From positions 1-41,238 of the forward strand of contig CALWGE010000119.1 of NCBI GenBank assembly GCA_944378225.1: DNA of 41,238 nt, given 5' to 3'. Position 1 is the first letter of the stretch; each line of letters begins with the position of its first letter. The notes beneath the pieces were generated by a model that ran no database searches, was not told the DNA's origin, and saw nothing but the letters and a program-made list of their open reading frames with translations. This stretch comes from an uncultured Merdimonas sp. (GTDB lineage: Bacteria; Bacillota; Clostridia; Lachnospirales; Lachnospiraceae). Made by a program: the position numbers and the translations under genes. Of this stretch, positions 1 to 8,435 are shown piece after piece.

Positions 1-813
1 GAGGCTGAGCACCCGGATGTCCCTGGGCACCCGCAGGCCCCGGTCCTTGAGGGCGCGCAGCGCGCCGATACCCTGCACATCCACCGCCGCCATGATGGCA
101 TCCAGCGCGGGGGCCTGGTCCAGCAGCGACTCGGTGCAGAAATAGCCGTATTCAAAGGTGTTCACGGGTTTGTCCACCGAGACGGTGATCTCCTCCAGGC
201 CGAACTCCTTCAGCGCCCGGCAGTAGCCCAGATACCGCTCCCGGTAGGGGGCCAGGCCGCCATCGCCGTTGATGAGCCCGATGTGGCGGCAGCCGCGGCG
301 GACCAGATACTTTACCGCCTCATAACCGCAGGCTTCAAAGTCCGCCACCACGCTGCTGAGGCGGGGTTCCTGGCGGCGCACCACCTGGATGACCGGCAGC
401 CCGCTGCTGTGCAGGTCCCGCAGCAGCCGGGAATCCCCCGAGGTCCCGGCGATGAGGATGCCGTCCACAAAGCCGTTGCGCAGGCGGCCCAGGGCTTCCC
501 GCTCGATCTTGGGGTCGTCCTCGGTGCTGCAGACCAGGGTGGCGTAGCCCCGCTCCCGGGCATGGCGCTCCACCGCCTGCACAATATCGGCAAAGGCGGT
601 CAGGTTCAGCCGGGGCACCACCACCCCGATGGTATGCCGCTTGCCCTGCCGCAGCCCCTGGGCCAGCACGTTAGGCCGGTAGCTCAGCTCCTTTACCGCC
701 GCGTAGATGCGGGCCTTGGTATCGGGGTGGACATACCCGCTGTTGTTCAGCGCCCGGGAGACCGTGCTCACGTCCACACAGGCCCGCTTCGCCACATCCT
801 TGAGTGTCGCCAT
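1..813 (-). CDS. LacI-family transcriptional regulator (C-terminus beyond window)
   Basis: A DNA-binding repressor or activator of the LacI/GalR family. The reading frame starts with ATG at 813 and stays open to base 1, so 271 codons are present and the end is missing. The N-terminus MATLKDVAKRACVDVSTVSR is the classical LacI helix-turn-helix, followed by the hinge-helix region (YRPNVLAQGLRQGKR) and a periplasmic-binding-protein-like sensor domain. The last visible residues (LKDRGLRVPRDIRVLSL) match the conserved segment late in the family. It is transcribed away from the DapA-family gene at 1168, which it probably regulates. An AAACGTTT palindrome lies between its promoter and start codon, suggesting autoregulation. 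The family call is secure; the effector is unknown. Confidence 0.93.
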   Translation of the reverse strand, partial: MATLKDVAKRACVDVSTVSRALNNSGYVHPDTKARIYAAVKELSYRPNVLAQGLRQGKRHTIGVVVPRLNLTAFADIVQAVERHARERGYATLVCSTEDDPKIEREALGRLRNGFVDGILIAGTSGDSRLLRDLHSSGLPVIQVVRRQEPRLSSVVADFEACGYEAVKYLVRRGCRHIGLINGDGGLAPYRERYLGYCRALKEFGLEEITVSVDKPVNTFEYGYFCTESLLDQAPALDAIMAAVDVQGIGALRALKDRGLRVPRDIRVLSL

Positions 814-827
814 GCAAACCACCCTCC

Positions 828-835
828 AAACGTTT
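828..835. promoter_or_regulatory. LacI-type operator half-palindrome AAACGTTT
   Basis: A CG-centred palindrome, typical of LacI-family operators, lies 15 bp upstream of the LacI start codon and downstream of its -10 box. Autorepression is an inference from its position. Confidence 0.4.
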
Positions 836-849
836 TCCTATTTGGTATC

Positions 850-878
850 AGTATAGCCCGGCCGGGCGCCGGGTGCAA
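850..878 (-). promoter_or_regulatory. Promoter of the leftward LacI gene
   Basis: On the minus strand, TTGCAC (873-878) and TATACT (850-855) are separated by 17 bp, close to the housekeeping sigma consensus. The box lies about 40 bp before the LacI start codon. Confidence 0.6.
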
Positions 879-945
879 GCCAAAAGAGCCGGTGTCGGCA
901 ATCTGCACAAGGAAAAGCTGGCAAAGTATACAAAAAACACAAGTT

Positions 946-982
946 CTGCAACAAATTGTAGGGGATATGCAACAAATTGCAG
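946..982. promoter_or_regulatory. Tandem 21-bp-spaced palindromic sites upstream of the aldolase gene
   Basis: TGCAACAAATTG occurs at 947-958 and again at 968-979. Each copy forms an interrupted palindrome (CTGCAA-caaa-TTGTAG and ATGCAA-caaa-TTGCAG). The 21-bp offset puts both on the same DNA face, just upstream of the -35 at 998. This suggests a binding site for a dimeric regulator, possibly the adjacent LacI protein, but no CG centre is present, so the binding protein is uncertain. Confidence 0.5.
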
Positions 983-997
983 AGAAGGCCAAATTCG

Positions 998-1027
998 TTG
1001 ACGGGGATATTTCCGGTGTGGTATAAA
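998..1027 (+). promoter_or_regulatory. Promoter of the DapA-family gene
   Basis: TTGACG (998-1003) and TATAAA (1022-1027) with an 18-bp spacer precede the DapA-family gene by about 140 bp of untranslated leader. Confidence 0.55.
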
Positions 1028-1167
1028 AGAACCAGAGGATATACAAACGATTGCACAGGCCCGAAGGCATCCGCGGCGCGCGACACGGAACACAAGATGG
1101 CCGGCGATCCCATCCAAGAAAAAACCATCTACCTACGATCAAAATAGACAAAAAAGGAGAAACCATC

Positions 1168-2139
1168 ATGGCTAAGCAGAAAACTTTCAAGACCATTTTC
1201 CCCGCCGTTTCCGTTCCCCTGAACGAGGACTACTCCATCAACGAGACCGAGTTCCGCGCTTACCTGCGCTGGATCAAGAGCTTCTACGGCAAAGGCATCG
1301 AGGGCCTGGTCTGCAACGGCCACACCGGTGAGATCACCGGCCTGACCCGTGCCGAGCGCAAGCGCGTGGTGGAGATCTGCGCCGAGGAATGCGGCGACGT
1401 GATGACCATCATCTCCGGCGTCAACTGCGAGAACACCATCGAGTCCATCGAGATGGCCAAGGAAGCCAAAGAGGCCGGCGCCGACGGCATTCTGCTGATG
1501 CCCCCGCACATGTGGCTGCGCTTCGGCATGAACCCCAACGCCCCCTTTGAGTATGTGAAGGACGTGGCCGAGGGTGCCGACATCGACATCATCATCCACC
1601 TGTACCCCGCCACCAGCAAGGCCTTCTACCCCGTGGAGACCCTGATCAAGATGTGCAAGGAGATCGACCACGTGAAGTGCATCAAGATGGGCACCCGCGT
1701 GACCTCCATCTACGAGCATGACGTCCGCCTGCTGCGGGAAGAGTGCCCCGACATCAGCCTGATCACCTGCCACGACGAGACCCTGTGCGTGAGCTGGTTC
1801 CCCGGCATGGACGGCGCCCTGATCGGCTTTGCCGGCTGCGTGCCCGAGCTGATCTGCCCGGCGTGGGACGTCTTCAAGCATCCCGATCAGCACACCCTGA
1901 AAGAGGCCCAGGACTGGTCCAACCGCATCTACCACATCTCCCAGGCCATCTACGGCGGCGGCCAGCCCTCCGGCGAAGCCCATGCCCGCCTGAAGGAAGC
2001 CCTCTACCAGCGCGGCGTCTTCTCCAACGCCCTCATGCGCAAACCCGTCCTGCCCCTGAACCAGGAGGAAAAGGACTGGGTCGCCCTGGGCCTGAAGCGC
2101 AGCGAACTGCCCGCCGTGGATATGGAGCAGTACAAGTAA
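1168..2139 (+). CDS. Dihydrodipicolinate synthase/N-acetylneuraminate lyase family aldolase
   Basis: A class I (Schiff-base) aldolase of the DapA/NanA family, 323 aa, a usual length for the family. The start at 1168 is chosen because AAAAAGGAGA sits just upstream and the protein then begins MAKQKTFKTIFPAVSVPL, the normal first strand. Tyr146 (HLYPATSK) and Lys173 (KCIKMG) fit the conserved tyrosine and Schiff-base lysine. The usual GTTGE phosphate/carboxylate loop reads GHTGE (51-55). It is probably not lysine biosynthetic DapA: it sits alone opposite a LacI regulator, which suggests catabolism of a keto-sugar acid or similar 2-keto acid. Substrate unknown. Confidence 0.88.
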   Translation: MAKQKTFKTIFPAVSVPLNEDYSINETEFRAYLRWIKSFYGKGIEGLVCNGHTGEITGLTRAERKRVVEICAEECGDVMTIISGVNCENTIESIEMAKEAKEAGADGILLMPPHMWLRFGMNPNAPFEYVKDVAEGADIDIIIHLYPATSKAFYPVETLIKMCKEIDHVKCIKMGTRVTSIYEHDVRLLREECPDISLITCHDETLCVSWFPGMDGALIGFAGCVPELICPAWDVFKHPDQHTLKEAQDWSNRIYHISQAIYGGGQPSGEAHARLKEALYQRGVFSNALMRKPVLPLNQEEKDWVALGLKRSELPAVDMEQYK

Positions 2140-2177
2140 TTTTCACAGCCAGAAATACGGAGTAAAGTCTCTCCTCA

Positions 2178-2229
2178 ACAAGGGGGCGTATCAGACGGCC
2201 CGGGGGCCTTCCGATACGCCCCTTTTGTT
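2178..2229 (+). terminator. Rho-independent terminator after the aldolase gene
   Basis: GGGGCGTATC pairs with GATACGCCCC around an inner GGCCC-GGGCC hairpin, followed by TTTTG. Confidence 0.75.
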
Positions 2230-2280
2230 TCCGCCTCCCCCATGCGCAACGCCATCCTATCCAGTAGGAGGAGAAAAACC

Positions 2281-3118
2281 ATGAGTCAAACCGAACATGA
2301 GGCTGCATCCACTGCGCGGCCTTTTGATCCCAAATCCGTCAAGAAACTGTCCTTTATGGACATCGTCAAGCGGGTGGGGCCCGGCCTGATCCTGACCGGC
2401 GTCGTCATCGGCCCCGGCAACATCACCACCTCTGCCATGCTGGGCGCCGACTACGGCTATTCCATGGTCTGGCTGGTCATTCCCATCGCGTTTATGGGCA
2501 TCACCTTCATGCTGGCCACCTACCGCATCTCGATGCTGTGCGGCATGCCGATGATCGATGCCATCCGCCATTATTACGGCAACGTGGCCGCCGGTTTTGT
2601 GGGCCTGGCCACCTTCCTTTCCTGCTTTTTCTTCACCATGGGCAACGTTACCGGCACCGGCCCAGCTGGCCGAACTGCTGGTGCCGGTGCCGGGCGGCGC
2701 CGCCAAGTACGTGATGGGCATTGCCCTGCTGGGCGCGGGCTTCAGCTCGCTGCTGGGCAACACCCAGCGCGGCATGGTACTGCTGGGCGCCGGGTTCCGC
2801 AAGCCCGTTGCCCTGGAAAGCCGCTTCATCCGCGTGGGCTGCCTGCTCTGCCTGGCCCTGGCCTGCGTGATCTGCTTCAGCTACGGCGGCTCCCCCACCC
2901 AGCTGATCTACATCGCCAACGTGCTCACCGCCATCTCCACCCCTGTGGGCGGCCTCTTCATCTGCCTGCTGCTGGGCCGCAAGGATGTGAGCTGCGATGT
3001 GCCGGTGTCCCGCCCGCTGCAGGTCTGCATGATCATCAGCTACATTTTCTGTGTGGTCATGACGATCTCGGCCCTGGCCACCAACCTGCCCAAAATGCTT
3101 TCGTCCTTCGGGCTGTGA
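2281..3118 (+). pseudogene. Nramp-family divalent metal transporter, internal deletion and frameshift
   Basis: The first part (2281 to about 2663, good ribosome site AGGAGGAG) encodes the N-terminal Nramp membrane segments, with the hallmark GPGNITTS loop and GNVTGTG at the end of the third segment. The reading frame then shifts by +1 near 2664. The second frame, to the stop at 3118, encodes a late transmembrane block (LAELLVPVPGG, GAGFSSLLGNTQRG, YGGSPTQLIYIANVLTA). About 277 codons remain where family members have roughly 400, so some 130 residues around the middle helices are gone. A perfect 9-bp inverted repeat flanks the break (2653-2661, 2683-2691). The product cannot be a working transporter. 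The gene sits downstream of the aldolase but behind its terminator. Confidence 0.8.
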
Positions 3119-3166
3119 TCTGCGGTTTCTCCCCGCAAAACAGCGATTCCTCTTACCCTATACCAG

Positions 3167-3204
3167 CCAAAGCCCCGACCAGCCGGTCGGGGCTTTGGTT
3201 GTTG
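3167..3204 (+). terminator. Rho-independent terminator after the Nramp remnant
   Basis: A perfect 14-bp stem (CCAAAGCCCCGACC/GGTCGGGGCTTTGG) with a four-base loop is followed by TTGTTGT. Confidence 0.8.
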
Positions 3205-3300
3205 TACAGCATCGGGCGGGAGTTCCCTGAAAAAGCAGCTTCGCCCTACGGAAACAGGGGCACATCACCGTCGGCTGGGTTTTGACCCCCGCCCGCGGGT

Positions 3301-4077
3301 TCAGTGCTCGCCGCAGTGGCCGCCGCAGCCGTGCTGGCCGCAGCTGTGGCCCTGCCCGTGGGCATGGTCGTGATGGTCGCAGTGGGCGTTGGGGTCAAAG
3401 GTCAGCGTGCCTTCGGCCAGGGCCTGGGCGGCAGCATCGGCGCTGCCGCTCACGCCGCCGTAGAGCTTGATGTTGGCCGCCGCCAGCGCCATCTGGGCGC
3501 CGCCGCCGATGCCGCCGCAGATCAGCGCATCCACGTTGAGGGCGGTGATCACCCCCGCCAGCGCGCCGTGGCCGCTGCCGTTGGTATCCACCACCTGGGC
3601 GGAAAGGATCTTGCCGTCCTGCACATCGTAGATCTTGAACTGGGCGGTATGGCCGAAATGCTGGAAGATCTGGCCGTTTTCATAGGTGACTGCAATTCTC
3701 ATGATAGAATCTCCTTCCGGTTTGCGGTATTGCTGGTGATAACTCTGTTTGAAACACGCGGAGACCCCGCACCCGGTGCCCTGCCCGTCGCAGAGGCGGA
3801 ACTCGCCGCCCTCGATGCGCAAAGGCCGCCCGCTGACCAGCATATCGGCCAGTTTCCGGCGGGCGCTTTCGTAGATTTTCTGCACGGTGGTGCGGGCGAT
3901 CTGCATGGATGCGCCGCACTGCTCCTGGGACAGGCCCTCCCCGTCGATGAGGCGGATGGTCTCGTATTCATCCACCGTGAGCAGGATGGGCTGCCGGTTT
4001 TCGGGCGTGCCCTGGGGGCGGAACTCCACCATCCGGGGATAGTGGCAGACCCGCCGGCATTTGGTCGGTCTTGGCAT
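3301..4077 (-). CDS. DUF134-NifX/NifB-like fusion protein with metal-rich tail
   Basis: 258 aa. Residues 1 to about 120 are a DUF134 domain: a winged/HTH DNA-binding fold with basic, Cys-containing N-terminus and the stretch ETIRLIDGEGLSQEQCGASM. Residues 126-258 form a dinitrogenase iron-molybdenum cofactor (NifX/NifB C-terminal) domain beginning MRIAVTYENGQIFQHFGHT, with the conserved CGGIGGGAQ loop. The last 30 residues are packed with His and Cys (HCDHHDHAHGQGHSCGQHGC), suggesting metal binding. The two domains are often separate neighbouring genes. Here they are in one frame, yet GGAAGGAGA lies 7 bases before the internal ATG at 3702, so a 133-aa NifX product could also be made. Likely a metal/Fe-S handling regulator; no nitrogenase genes are nearby. 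Confidence 0.85.
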   Translation of the reverse strand: MPRPTKCRRVCHYPRMVEFRPQGTPENRQPILLTVDEYETIRLIDGEGLSQEQCGASMQIARTTVQKIYESARRKLADMLVSGRPLRIEGGEFRLCDGQGTGCGVSACFKQSYHQQYRKPEGDSIMRIAVTYENGQIFQHFGHTAQFKIYDVQDGKILSAQVVDTNGSGHGALAGVITALNVDALICGGIGGGAQMALAAANIKLYGGVSGSADAAAQALAEGTLTFDPNAHCDHHDHAHGQGHSCGQHGCGGHCGEH

Positions 4078-4106
4078 GGGTTTCTCCTTTGTGTGTTCTG
4101 GCGTTC

Positions 4107-4135
4107 AGTATAGCCCTATTTGTGGCATATGTCAA
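4107..4135 (-). promoter_or_regulatory. Promoter of the DUF134-NifX gene
   Basis: On the minus strand, TTGACA (4130-4135) and TATACT (4107-4112) have a 17-bp spacer, a near-consensus housekeeping promoter about 30 bp before the start codon. Confidence 0.75.
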
Positions 4136-4160
4136 TTATCCACCCTCAAAAACCAACGGC

Positions 4161-4187
4161 AAAAAGCCCGCAGCCAAAGCTGCGGGC
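4161..4187 (-). terminator. Terminator of the ECF-PHP-RpiR operon
   Basis: GCCCGCAG-loop-CTGCGGGC (4166-4187), followed on the minus strand by TTTTT (4161-4165), lies about 20 bp past the RpiR stop. Confidence 0.8.
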
Positions 4188-4205
4188 CTGTTTTGGTTTT
4201 GGGTT

Positions 4206-5030
4206 TCAGCGGCCGAACTGCTGTTTCATCCGGTGCAGTTCCTTTAACCGGGCGGCCCCTTCGGCCCCCAGCCGCTGGGAGGCCGCCACCACCAGGGTAT
4301 CCACCAGGGCGGCGGCCGCCGTCATGGAGTGGTACTCCTTCTCGGTGCCGCGGTAGACATACAGGTTCACGTCGGCCCTTTCCTCGGCGGGCGGGTGGAG
4401 CCGCCCGGTGAAACAGAGGGTGCGGTAGCCCGCCGCCGGCTGGCGGCGCAGGATCATCCGCCCTTCCGCCGAGACCTTGGAGAAGCCGAAAAACACCACC
4501 AGGTCCCCTGCCCCGGCCTGGACCAGACCTTCCAGCAGTTCGGTACCGCTGCCGGGCAGCAGTTCCACCGGCAGGCCCAGCCGCCGCAGCCGGAAAAACA
4601 GCAGCTGCCCCATGGACGCCGAGGCACTTTTGGCCTGGATGAAGATGCGCCGGGCGGAAAGCAGGGCTTCCAGCGCCTGCTCAAAGGCGGCGGGGTCCAG
4701 GGCTTCCATGGTTTTTTGCAGGCAGGTCTGCTGCTGTTGCAGGTAGCGGCGGGGGTCAAATTCCCCTTCCGCCAGCACCGTGCGGGCCAGCTTGCCCGCC
4801 GGGCCTTCCAGATGGTTCTGGGCCAGCACATGGTTTTTCAGCTGCTTGAAATCCTGGCAGCCCAGGTGCCGGGCAAACCGGGAGATGGTCGCTTCCGACA
4901 CCCCCAGATCCGCCGAGAGCTGGCCGATGGTCATAAAGAGAAATTCTTCCCGGTGACTCTCGATAAATTCCAGCAGGCGGCGCTCGGCGGGGGTGAGTTT
5001 TTCGGGGCTTTGGGGAAATTGCAGCGGCAT
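4206..5030 (-). CDS. MurR/RpiR-family transcriptional regulator
   Basis: 274 aa. The N-terminal part (about 1-80) is an RpiR-type helix-turn-helix (LSADLGVSEATISRFARHLG). The C-terminal part (about 110-260) is a SIS phosphosugar-binding domain, with IFIQAKSASASMGQLLFFRL and DLVVFFGFSK. Such proteins sense phosphosugars and control sugar or amino-sugar genes. It follows the PHP gene by 33 bp on the same strand with no terminator between, so it is probably the last gene of the ECF operon and may regulate it. The ligand is unknown. Confidence 0.9.
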   Translation of the reverse strand: MPLQFPQSPEKLTPAERRLLEFIESHREEFLFMTIGQLSADLGVSEATISRFARHLGCQDFKQLKNHVLAQNHLEGPAGKLARTVLAEGEFDPRRYLQQQQTCLQKTMEALDPAAFEQALEALLSARRIFIQAKSASASMGQLLFFRLRRLGLPVELLPGSGTELLEGLVQAGAGDLVVFFGFSKVSAEGRMILRRQPAAGYRTLCFTGRLHPPAEERADVNLYVYRGTEKEYHSMTAAAALVDTLVVAASQRLGAEGAARLKELHRMKQQFGR

Positions 5031-5063
5031 GGGGTACCCTCCCTGGGAAAGATGATAGGGCTA

Positions 5064-5888
5064 TTATACCACAGCCGGGGCGTATTGGGCAGCCCAGGCC
5101 GGTTCTTTGCCCAGCAGCACCGAAACATAGTCCCCGCCCAGGGCGTGGATCTCCTTGAGGGAGCGCTTGAGCAGCGCCGCCGTGGCCACCTGGCGGGCGG
5201 CGTTGTCGGAAACACAAATCTCGTACGCGCCGCCGTTCACCGCCCGGCGCAGGGCTTCCACTGTGTTGAAGCTTTCGGCAAAGCGGGTGCGCACGCAGCC
5301 GTACTGCACGGCCTGGTGGGTATCGCTGCCGCTGACCACCGGCAAGCCCAGGGCCTTGCCCAGCCCCGTGGTCAGCCGCTGGGTGCGGTCCCGGTCCTCG
5401 GCCAGGTCCTTGCCGTTCATGTCCAGAAAATCCAGCCGGGTAAGCTGGTCGGTGGGCAGTTCGGGGATATGCCCCCCCGCCCGGAAGGGATGGGCCCCGC
5501 CCACAAAGACGGGGTATTCCGCAAACAGGTCCATCAGTTGGGCAAAGGGCAGGAAGTTCCCCTTGGCCTTGTAGGGTTCCAGGCGGCGGTTCAGTTCGAG
5601 AATGGCTTCCATCGGCCCTACCGACAGGATATGCCCGCCCTCGGCGATGTCGGTTTCCATGCCGGGGAAGATGGGCAGCCCGTCAAAGACCAGGGTATCC
5701 CCCTCCCGGTCGGACTGGGACGCAATATAGCGGTAGAGTTCGGCAAAGCCCCAGGTGTTGAAATGCTCGGTCAGGCAGAGGGCGTCCAGCCCGGCAGACC
5801 GGGCTTCGCCAAAGAGCCAGTGGGTGTATTCCTGAGAAAAGGGCAGCTTTTTGGCCAGCTTGCCGTGGGTATGAAAATCCAGATACAT
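5064..5888 (-). CDS. PHP-domain metal-dependent phosphoesterase
   Basis: 274 aa. The start MYLDFHTHGK at 5888 is chosen because AGGAGGAAGAAG sits right before it. PHP metal ligands are visible: HTH at residues 6-8, a following TEHFN, the GMETDIAEGGH glutamate, GGAHPFR, and the late SGSDTHQ motif. Family members hydrolyse phosphate esters (for example histidinol phosphate or nucleoside/sugar phosphates) with a trinuclear metal site. It lies 13 bp after EcfT in the same operon, suggesting it processes the imported compound or its phosphorylated form; that link is inference. The protein is cytoplasmic, with no signal peptide. Confidence 0.85.
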   Translation of the reverse strand: MYLDFHTHGKLAKKLPFSQEYTHWLFGEARSAGLDALCLTEHFNTWGFAELYRYIASQSDREGDTLVFDGLPIFPGMETDIAEGGHILSVGPMEAILELNRRLEPYKAKGNFLPFAQLMDLFAEYPVFVGGAHPFRAGGHIPELPTDQLTRLDFLDMNGKDLAEDRDRTQRLTTGLGKALGLPVVSGSDTHQAVQYGCVRTRFAESFNTVEALRRAVNGGAYEICVSDNAARQVATAALLKRSLKEIHALGGDYVSVLLGKEPAWAAQYAPAVV

Positions 5889-5901
5889 CTTCTTCCTCCT
5901 G

Positions 5902-6729
5902 TTATACAAGGCCGGCCAGCAGTACGGTGACTGCCACCCACAGCACCGACACGGCGGCAAAGATGCCGTCGTCCCAGCTCAGGTGCAGCCCGGCCAGCCT
6001 GATGCGCCGCACCGTCTTGTTCTGGGCGGCATAGCGGTAGCCGCGCAGTTCCAGCGCTTCCACCGTGGTGCGGCTGCGCTTGGCGGTGTTGAGCATGAGC
6101 GGATAGAAGGCGGCCATGATGATCCTGACCTGGTAAGCCAGGTATTTGACTTTGCCGGTAAAGGTATCGTGGGCGGGCGGGTTGCCCCGCAGCCGGTAGC
6201 TGAGCAGCACGTTCTGGAATTCCTCCATGAGCATGGGCAGGATGCGGTAGGCATAGGAGATGGAGAAGGAGAGCTGTTCCGGGCAGCCGAACCACATAAG
6301 GCCGTTGGCCAGCCGGTCGGGGTCCAGGCCCGAGAACACCGTCACCGACGCCAGCGAGATGGTGGCCACTTTCAGGGTGAGCACCAGCAGCGGCGCCACG
6401 GCGGAGGCATCGCCCCCGAAGAGCCAGGTGGCGATCAGCAGGTAGCCGGTCTGGGAAAAGACGCCCACCGCAAAGAGCAGCAGCACCAGCCCCGCCACCC
6501 GGGCCAGCAGGGTGGTGATCATGACCAGCACAAAGCAGCCCAGCAGAAAGGTGGTATCCTGCACGAACCAGGGCACCAGCCCGAAAAAGAGATACCACAC
6601 CAGCAGCACCCGGGGGTCCCGGGCGGCAATGACGGTATCGTTGTTGCCGTAGGCGTTTTTGAGCACCTGATTGCGCAAAAAATCCATGGAGAATTTGTCC
6701 AGGATGTTTTCAGACAGTTTCTGCATCAT
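5902..6729 (-). CDS. ECF transporter transmembrane component (EcfT-type)
   Basis: 275 aa integral membrane protein. Several hydrophobic segments lie in residues 40-150 and at the C-terminal end. The coupling helix region carries the EcfT signature around TTVEALELRGYRYAAQ (compare the A-R-G family motif) and AYRILPMLMEEFQNVLLSYRLRG. It couples the ATPases to the substrate-binding S component. Its ATG overlaps the TGA of the ATPase gene (ATGA), showing translational coupling. Confidence 0.87.
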   Translation of the reverse strand: MMQKLSENILDKFSMDFLRNQVLKNAYGNNDTVIAARDPRVLLVWYLFFGLVPWFVQDTTFLLGCFVLVMITTLLARVAGLVLLLFAVGVFSQTGYLLIATWLFGGDASAVAPLLVLTLKVATISLASVTVFSGLDPDRLANGLMWFGCPEQLSFSISYAYRILPMLMEEFQNVLLSYRLRGNPPAHDTFTGKVKYLAYQVRIIMAAFYPLMLNTAKRSRTTVEALELRGYRYAAQNKTVRRIRLAGLHLSWDDGIFAAVSVLWVAVTVLLAGLV

Positions 6730-8429
6730 ACCGCATTCTCTCCTTCAAACTGCCGCAGAAATTCCGGCACCGTGTAGCACAGGGCCTGTTCGTCCAGGGC
6801 GCGGCCCATGGCGAAGATCTCCGGCGGGCGGATGCCCACCCGGGCCGCCAGGGCGGCATCCCCGAAAATTTCGTCCCGGGTGCCGTCCGCCACCACCTTG
6901 CCGCCGCAGAGCACGATGATGCGCTGGGCCCATTCGCAGACCAACTGCATATCGTGGGTGGCGATGACCACCGTCTCGGTGATCGCTTTCATATCGCTGA
7001 GGGTGCGCAGGATCTCCCGCCGGGTGGCGATATCCAGGTTGGCGGTGGGTTCGTCCAGCAGCAGAATGCCGGGGTTGAGCGCCACGCCGATGGCCAGGCT
7101 GGCCCGGCGCATCTGCCCGCCGGAGAGCAGCCGTCCGTCCCGCTGGGCCAGTTCGGTCAGGCGGAACCGTTCCAGCAGGGCTTTGGTTTTTTCCTGCCAG
7201 TGTTCCACGCCCCGCACCTGCATGGCGTAGGCGATGTCGGCCTCGATGCTGTCCTTGATGAACATCTCCTCGGGGTTCTGGTACACCAGCGAGATGCGGC
7301 GGGAAAGGTCCTCGGGTTTTGTCTCCCGCAGCTGCCTGCCTTCCAGCGAGACGCTGCCCGCATTGGGTTTGAGCAGCCCCACCAGCAGCTTCATCAGGGT
7401 GGATTTGCCCGCGCCGTTGGAACCGATGAGGGCAATTTTTTCCCCCTTGCGGAAGGTCAGGTCCAGCCCGTCAAAGACCACCCGGGGTTCCCCCTTGACG
7501 CTGCGGTAGGAAACCGTCACCCCGTGCAGGGCGGCGGCTTCGGGCCCCGGCTGGGGGCGGGGCGGGTTTTCCCGGGCAATGGAGGTGCGCGCCAGCGGGG
7601 CGAAGGCGGTTTTGCCTTCCGCCACCGTGGTGGGCAGCGCCTGGGCGGGGTCCAGCAGCCCCTGCTGCTGCAGGGCGTAGCCCGCCTGGGTCACCTGGGG
7701 CGGGAAGATGTTGCTTTGCCGCAGTTCCTCCACCCGGGCCAGGGCCTGGCGGGTGGGCAGCATCCAGCGGACGCAGCCGTCTTTGAGGAGCAGCACGTGT
7801 TTGCAGTAGTCGGCAATGTACTCGGTGTGGTGCTCGATGACGAGGATGGTCTTGCCCCATTTTTCATTCAGTTCCCGCAGCACGCCGTAGATGCGGTCGG
7901 CGTGGCCGGGGTCCAGCTGGGCGATGGGCTCGTCCAGAATGAGGATATCGGGGCCCAGGGCCACCGCCCCCGCCAACGCCAGCAGGTGGGTCTGCCCGCC
8001 GGAAAGCTGCCAGACGTATTCCTCCTCCCGCCCCTGCAGGCCGCACCGGGCCAGCGCCTGCCGGCCCTGGGCCTGGTAGTCCGTCATGCCGTAGTTCAGG
8101 CAGGCGTAGGAGGCGTCGTCCAGCACCGTGGGGCGGACGATCTGGTTCTCAAAGTCCTGGTAGACATAGCCCACCTTGCGGGCCAGGTCCCCCACATCGC
8201 TTTGCAGGGTATCCTGCCCGGCCACCTTCACCGAGCCGGTAAAGGTGCCGGTGATGAAGTGGGGGATCAGCCCGTTGAGCACCTTGCACAGGGTGGATTT
8301 GCCGCAGCCGTTGTTGCCCACAATGGCCAGGAAATCCCCCGGTTCCACCGTCAGGTCAAGATGGTCCAGCGTGGGCTGCGCCGCGCCGGGATAGGTATAA
8401 CAAAGGTCCTGGATCTCGATGATGGCCAT
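6726..8429 (-). CDS. ECF-type double ATP-binding protein (fused EcfA-EcfA-prime)
   Basis: 567 aa with two complete ABC ATPase domains. Domain 1 (about 1-240) has Walker A GNNGCGKST, the Q-loop VYQDFENQ, signature LSGGQ and Walker B ILILDEP. Domain 2 (about 300-560) has GSNGAGKST, VYQNPEEMF, LSGGQMRRASLAIGVAL and LLLDEPTANLD, then a switch His (ATHDMQL). The two ATPases that are usually separate EcfA1/EcfA2 are one chain, as in many group I-like clostridial cobalt/vitamin importers. It powers uptake with the neighbouring EcfT and S component; the gap to the S-component gene is only 6 bp. Confidence 0.93.
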   Translation of the reverse strand: MAIIEIQDLCYTYPGAAQPTLDHLDLTVEPGDFLAIVGNNGCGKSTLCKVLNGLIPHFITGTFTGSVKVAGQDTLQSDVGDLARKVGYVYQDFENQIVRPTVLDDASYACLNYGMTDYQAQGRQALARCGLQGREEEYVWQLSGGQTHLLALAGAVALGPDILILDEPIAQLDPGHADRIYGVLRELNEKWGKTILVIEHHTEYIADYCKHVLLLKDGCVRWMLPTRQALARVEELRQSNIFPPQVTQAGYALQQQGLLDPAQALPTTVAEGKTAFAPLARTSIARENPPRPQPGPEAAALHGVTVSYRSVKGEPRVVFDGLDLTFRKGEKIALIGSNGAGKSTLMKLLVGLLKPNAGSVSLEGRQLRETKPEDLSRRISLVYQNPEEMFIKDSIEADIAYAMQVRGVEHWQEKTKALLERFRLTELAQRDGRLLSGGQMRRASLAIGVALNPGILLLDEPTANLDIATRREILRTLSDMKAITETVVIATHDMQLVCEWAQRIIVLCGGKVVADGTRDEIFGDAALAARVGIRPPEIFAMGRALDEQALCYTVPEFLRQFEGENAV

Positions 8430-8435
8430 GGTATC

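Noticed and set aside
1168-2139. Lysine-pathway DapA
   Set aside because: No lysine genes nearby, GHTGE replaces GTTGE and the gene stands opposite a LacI regulator, so a catabolic aldolase fits better.
3301-3702. Nitrogen fixation role of the NifX-like domain
   Set aside because: No nif structural or cofactor genes in the window; this domain family is common in non-fixing anaerobes.
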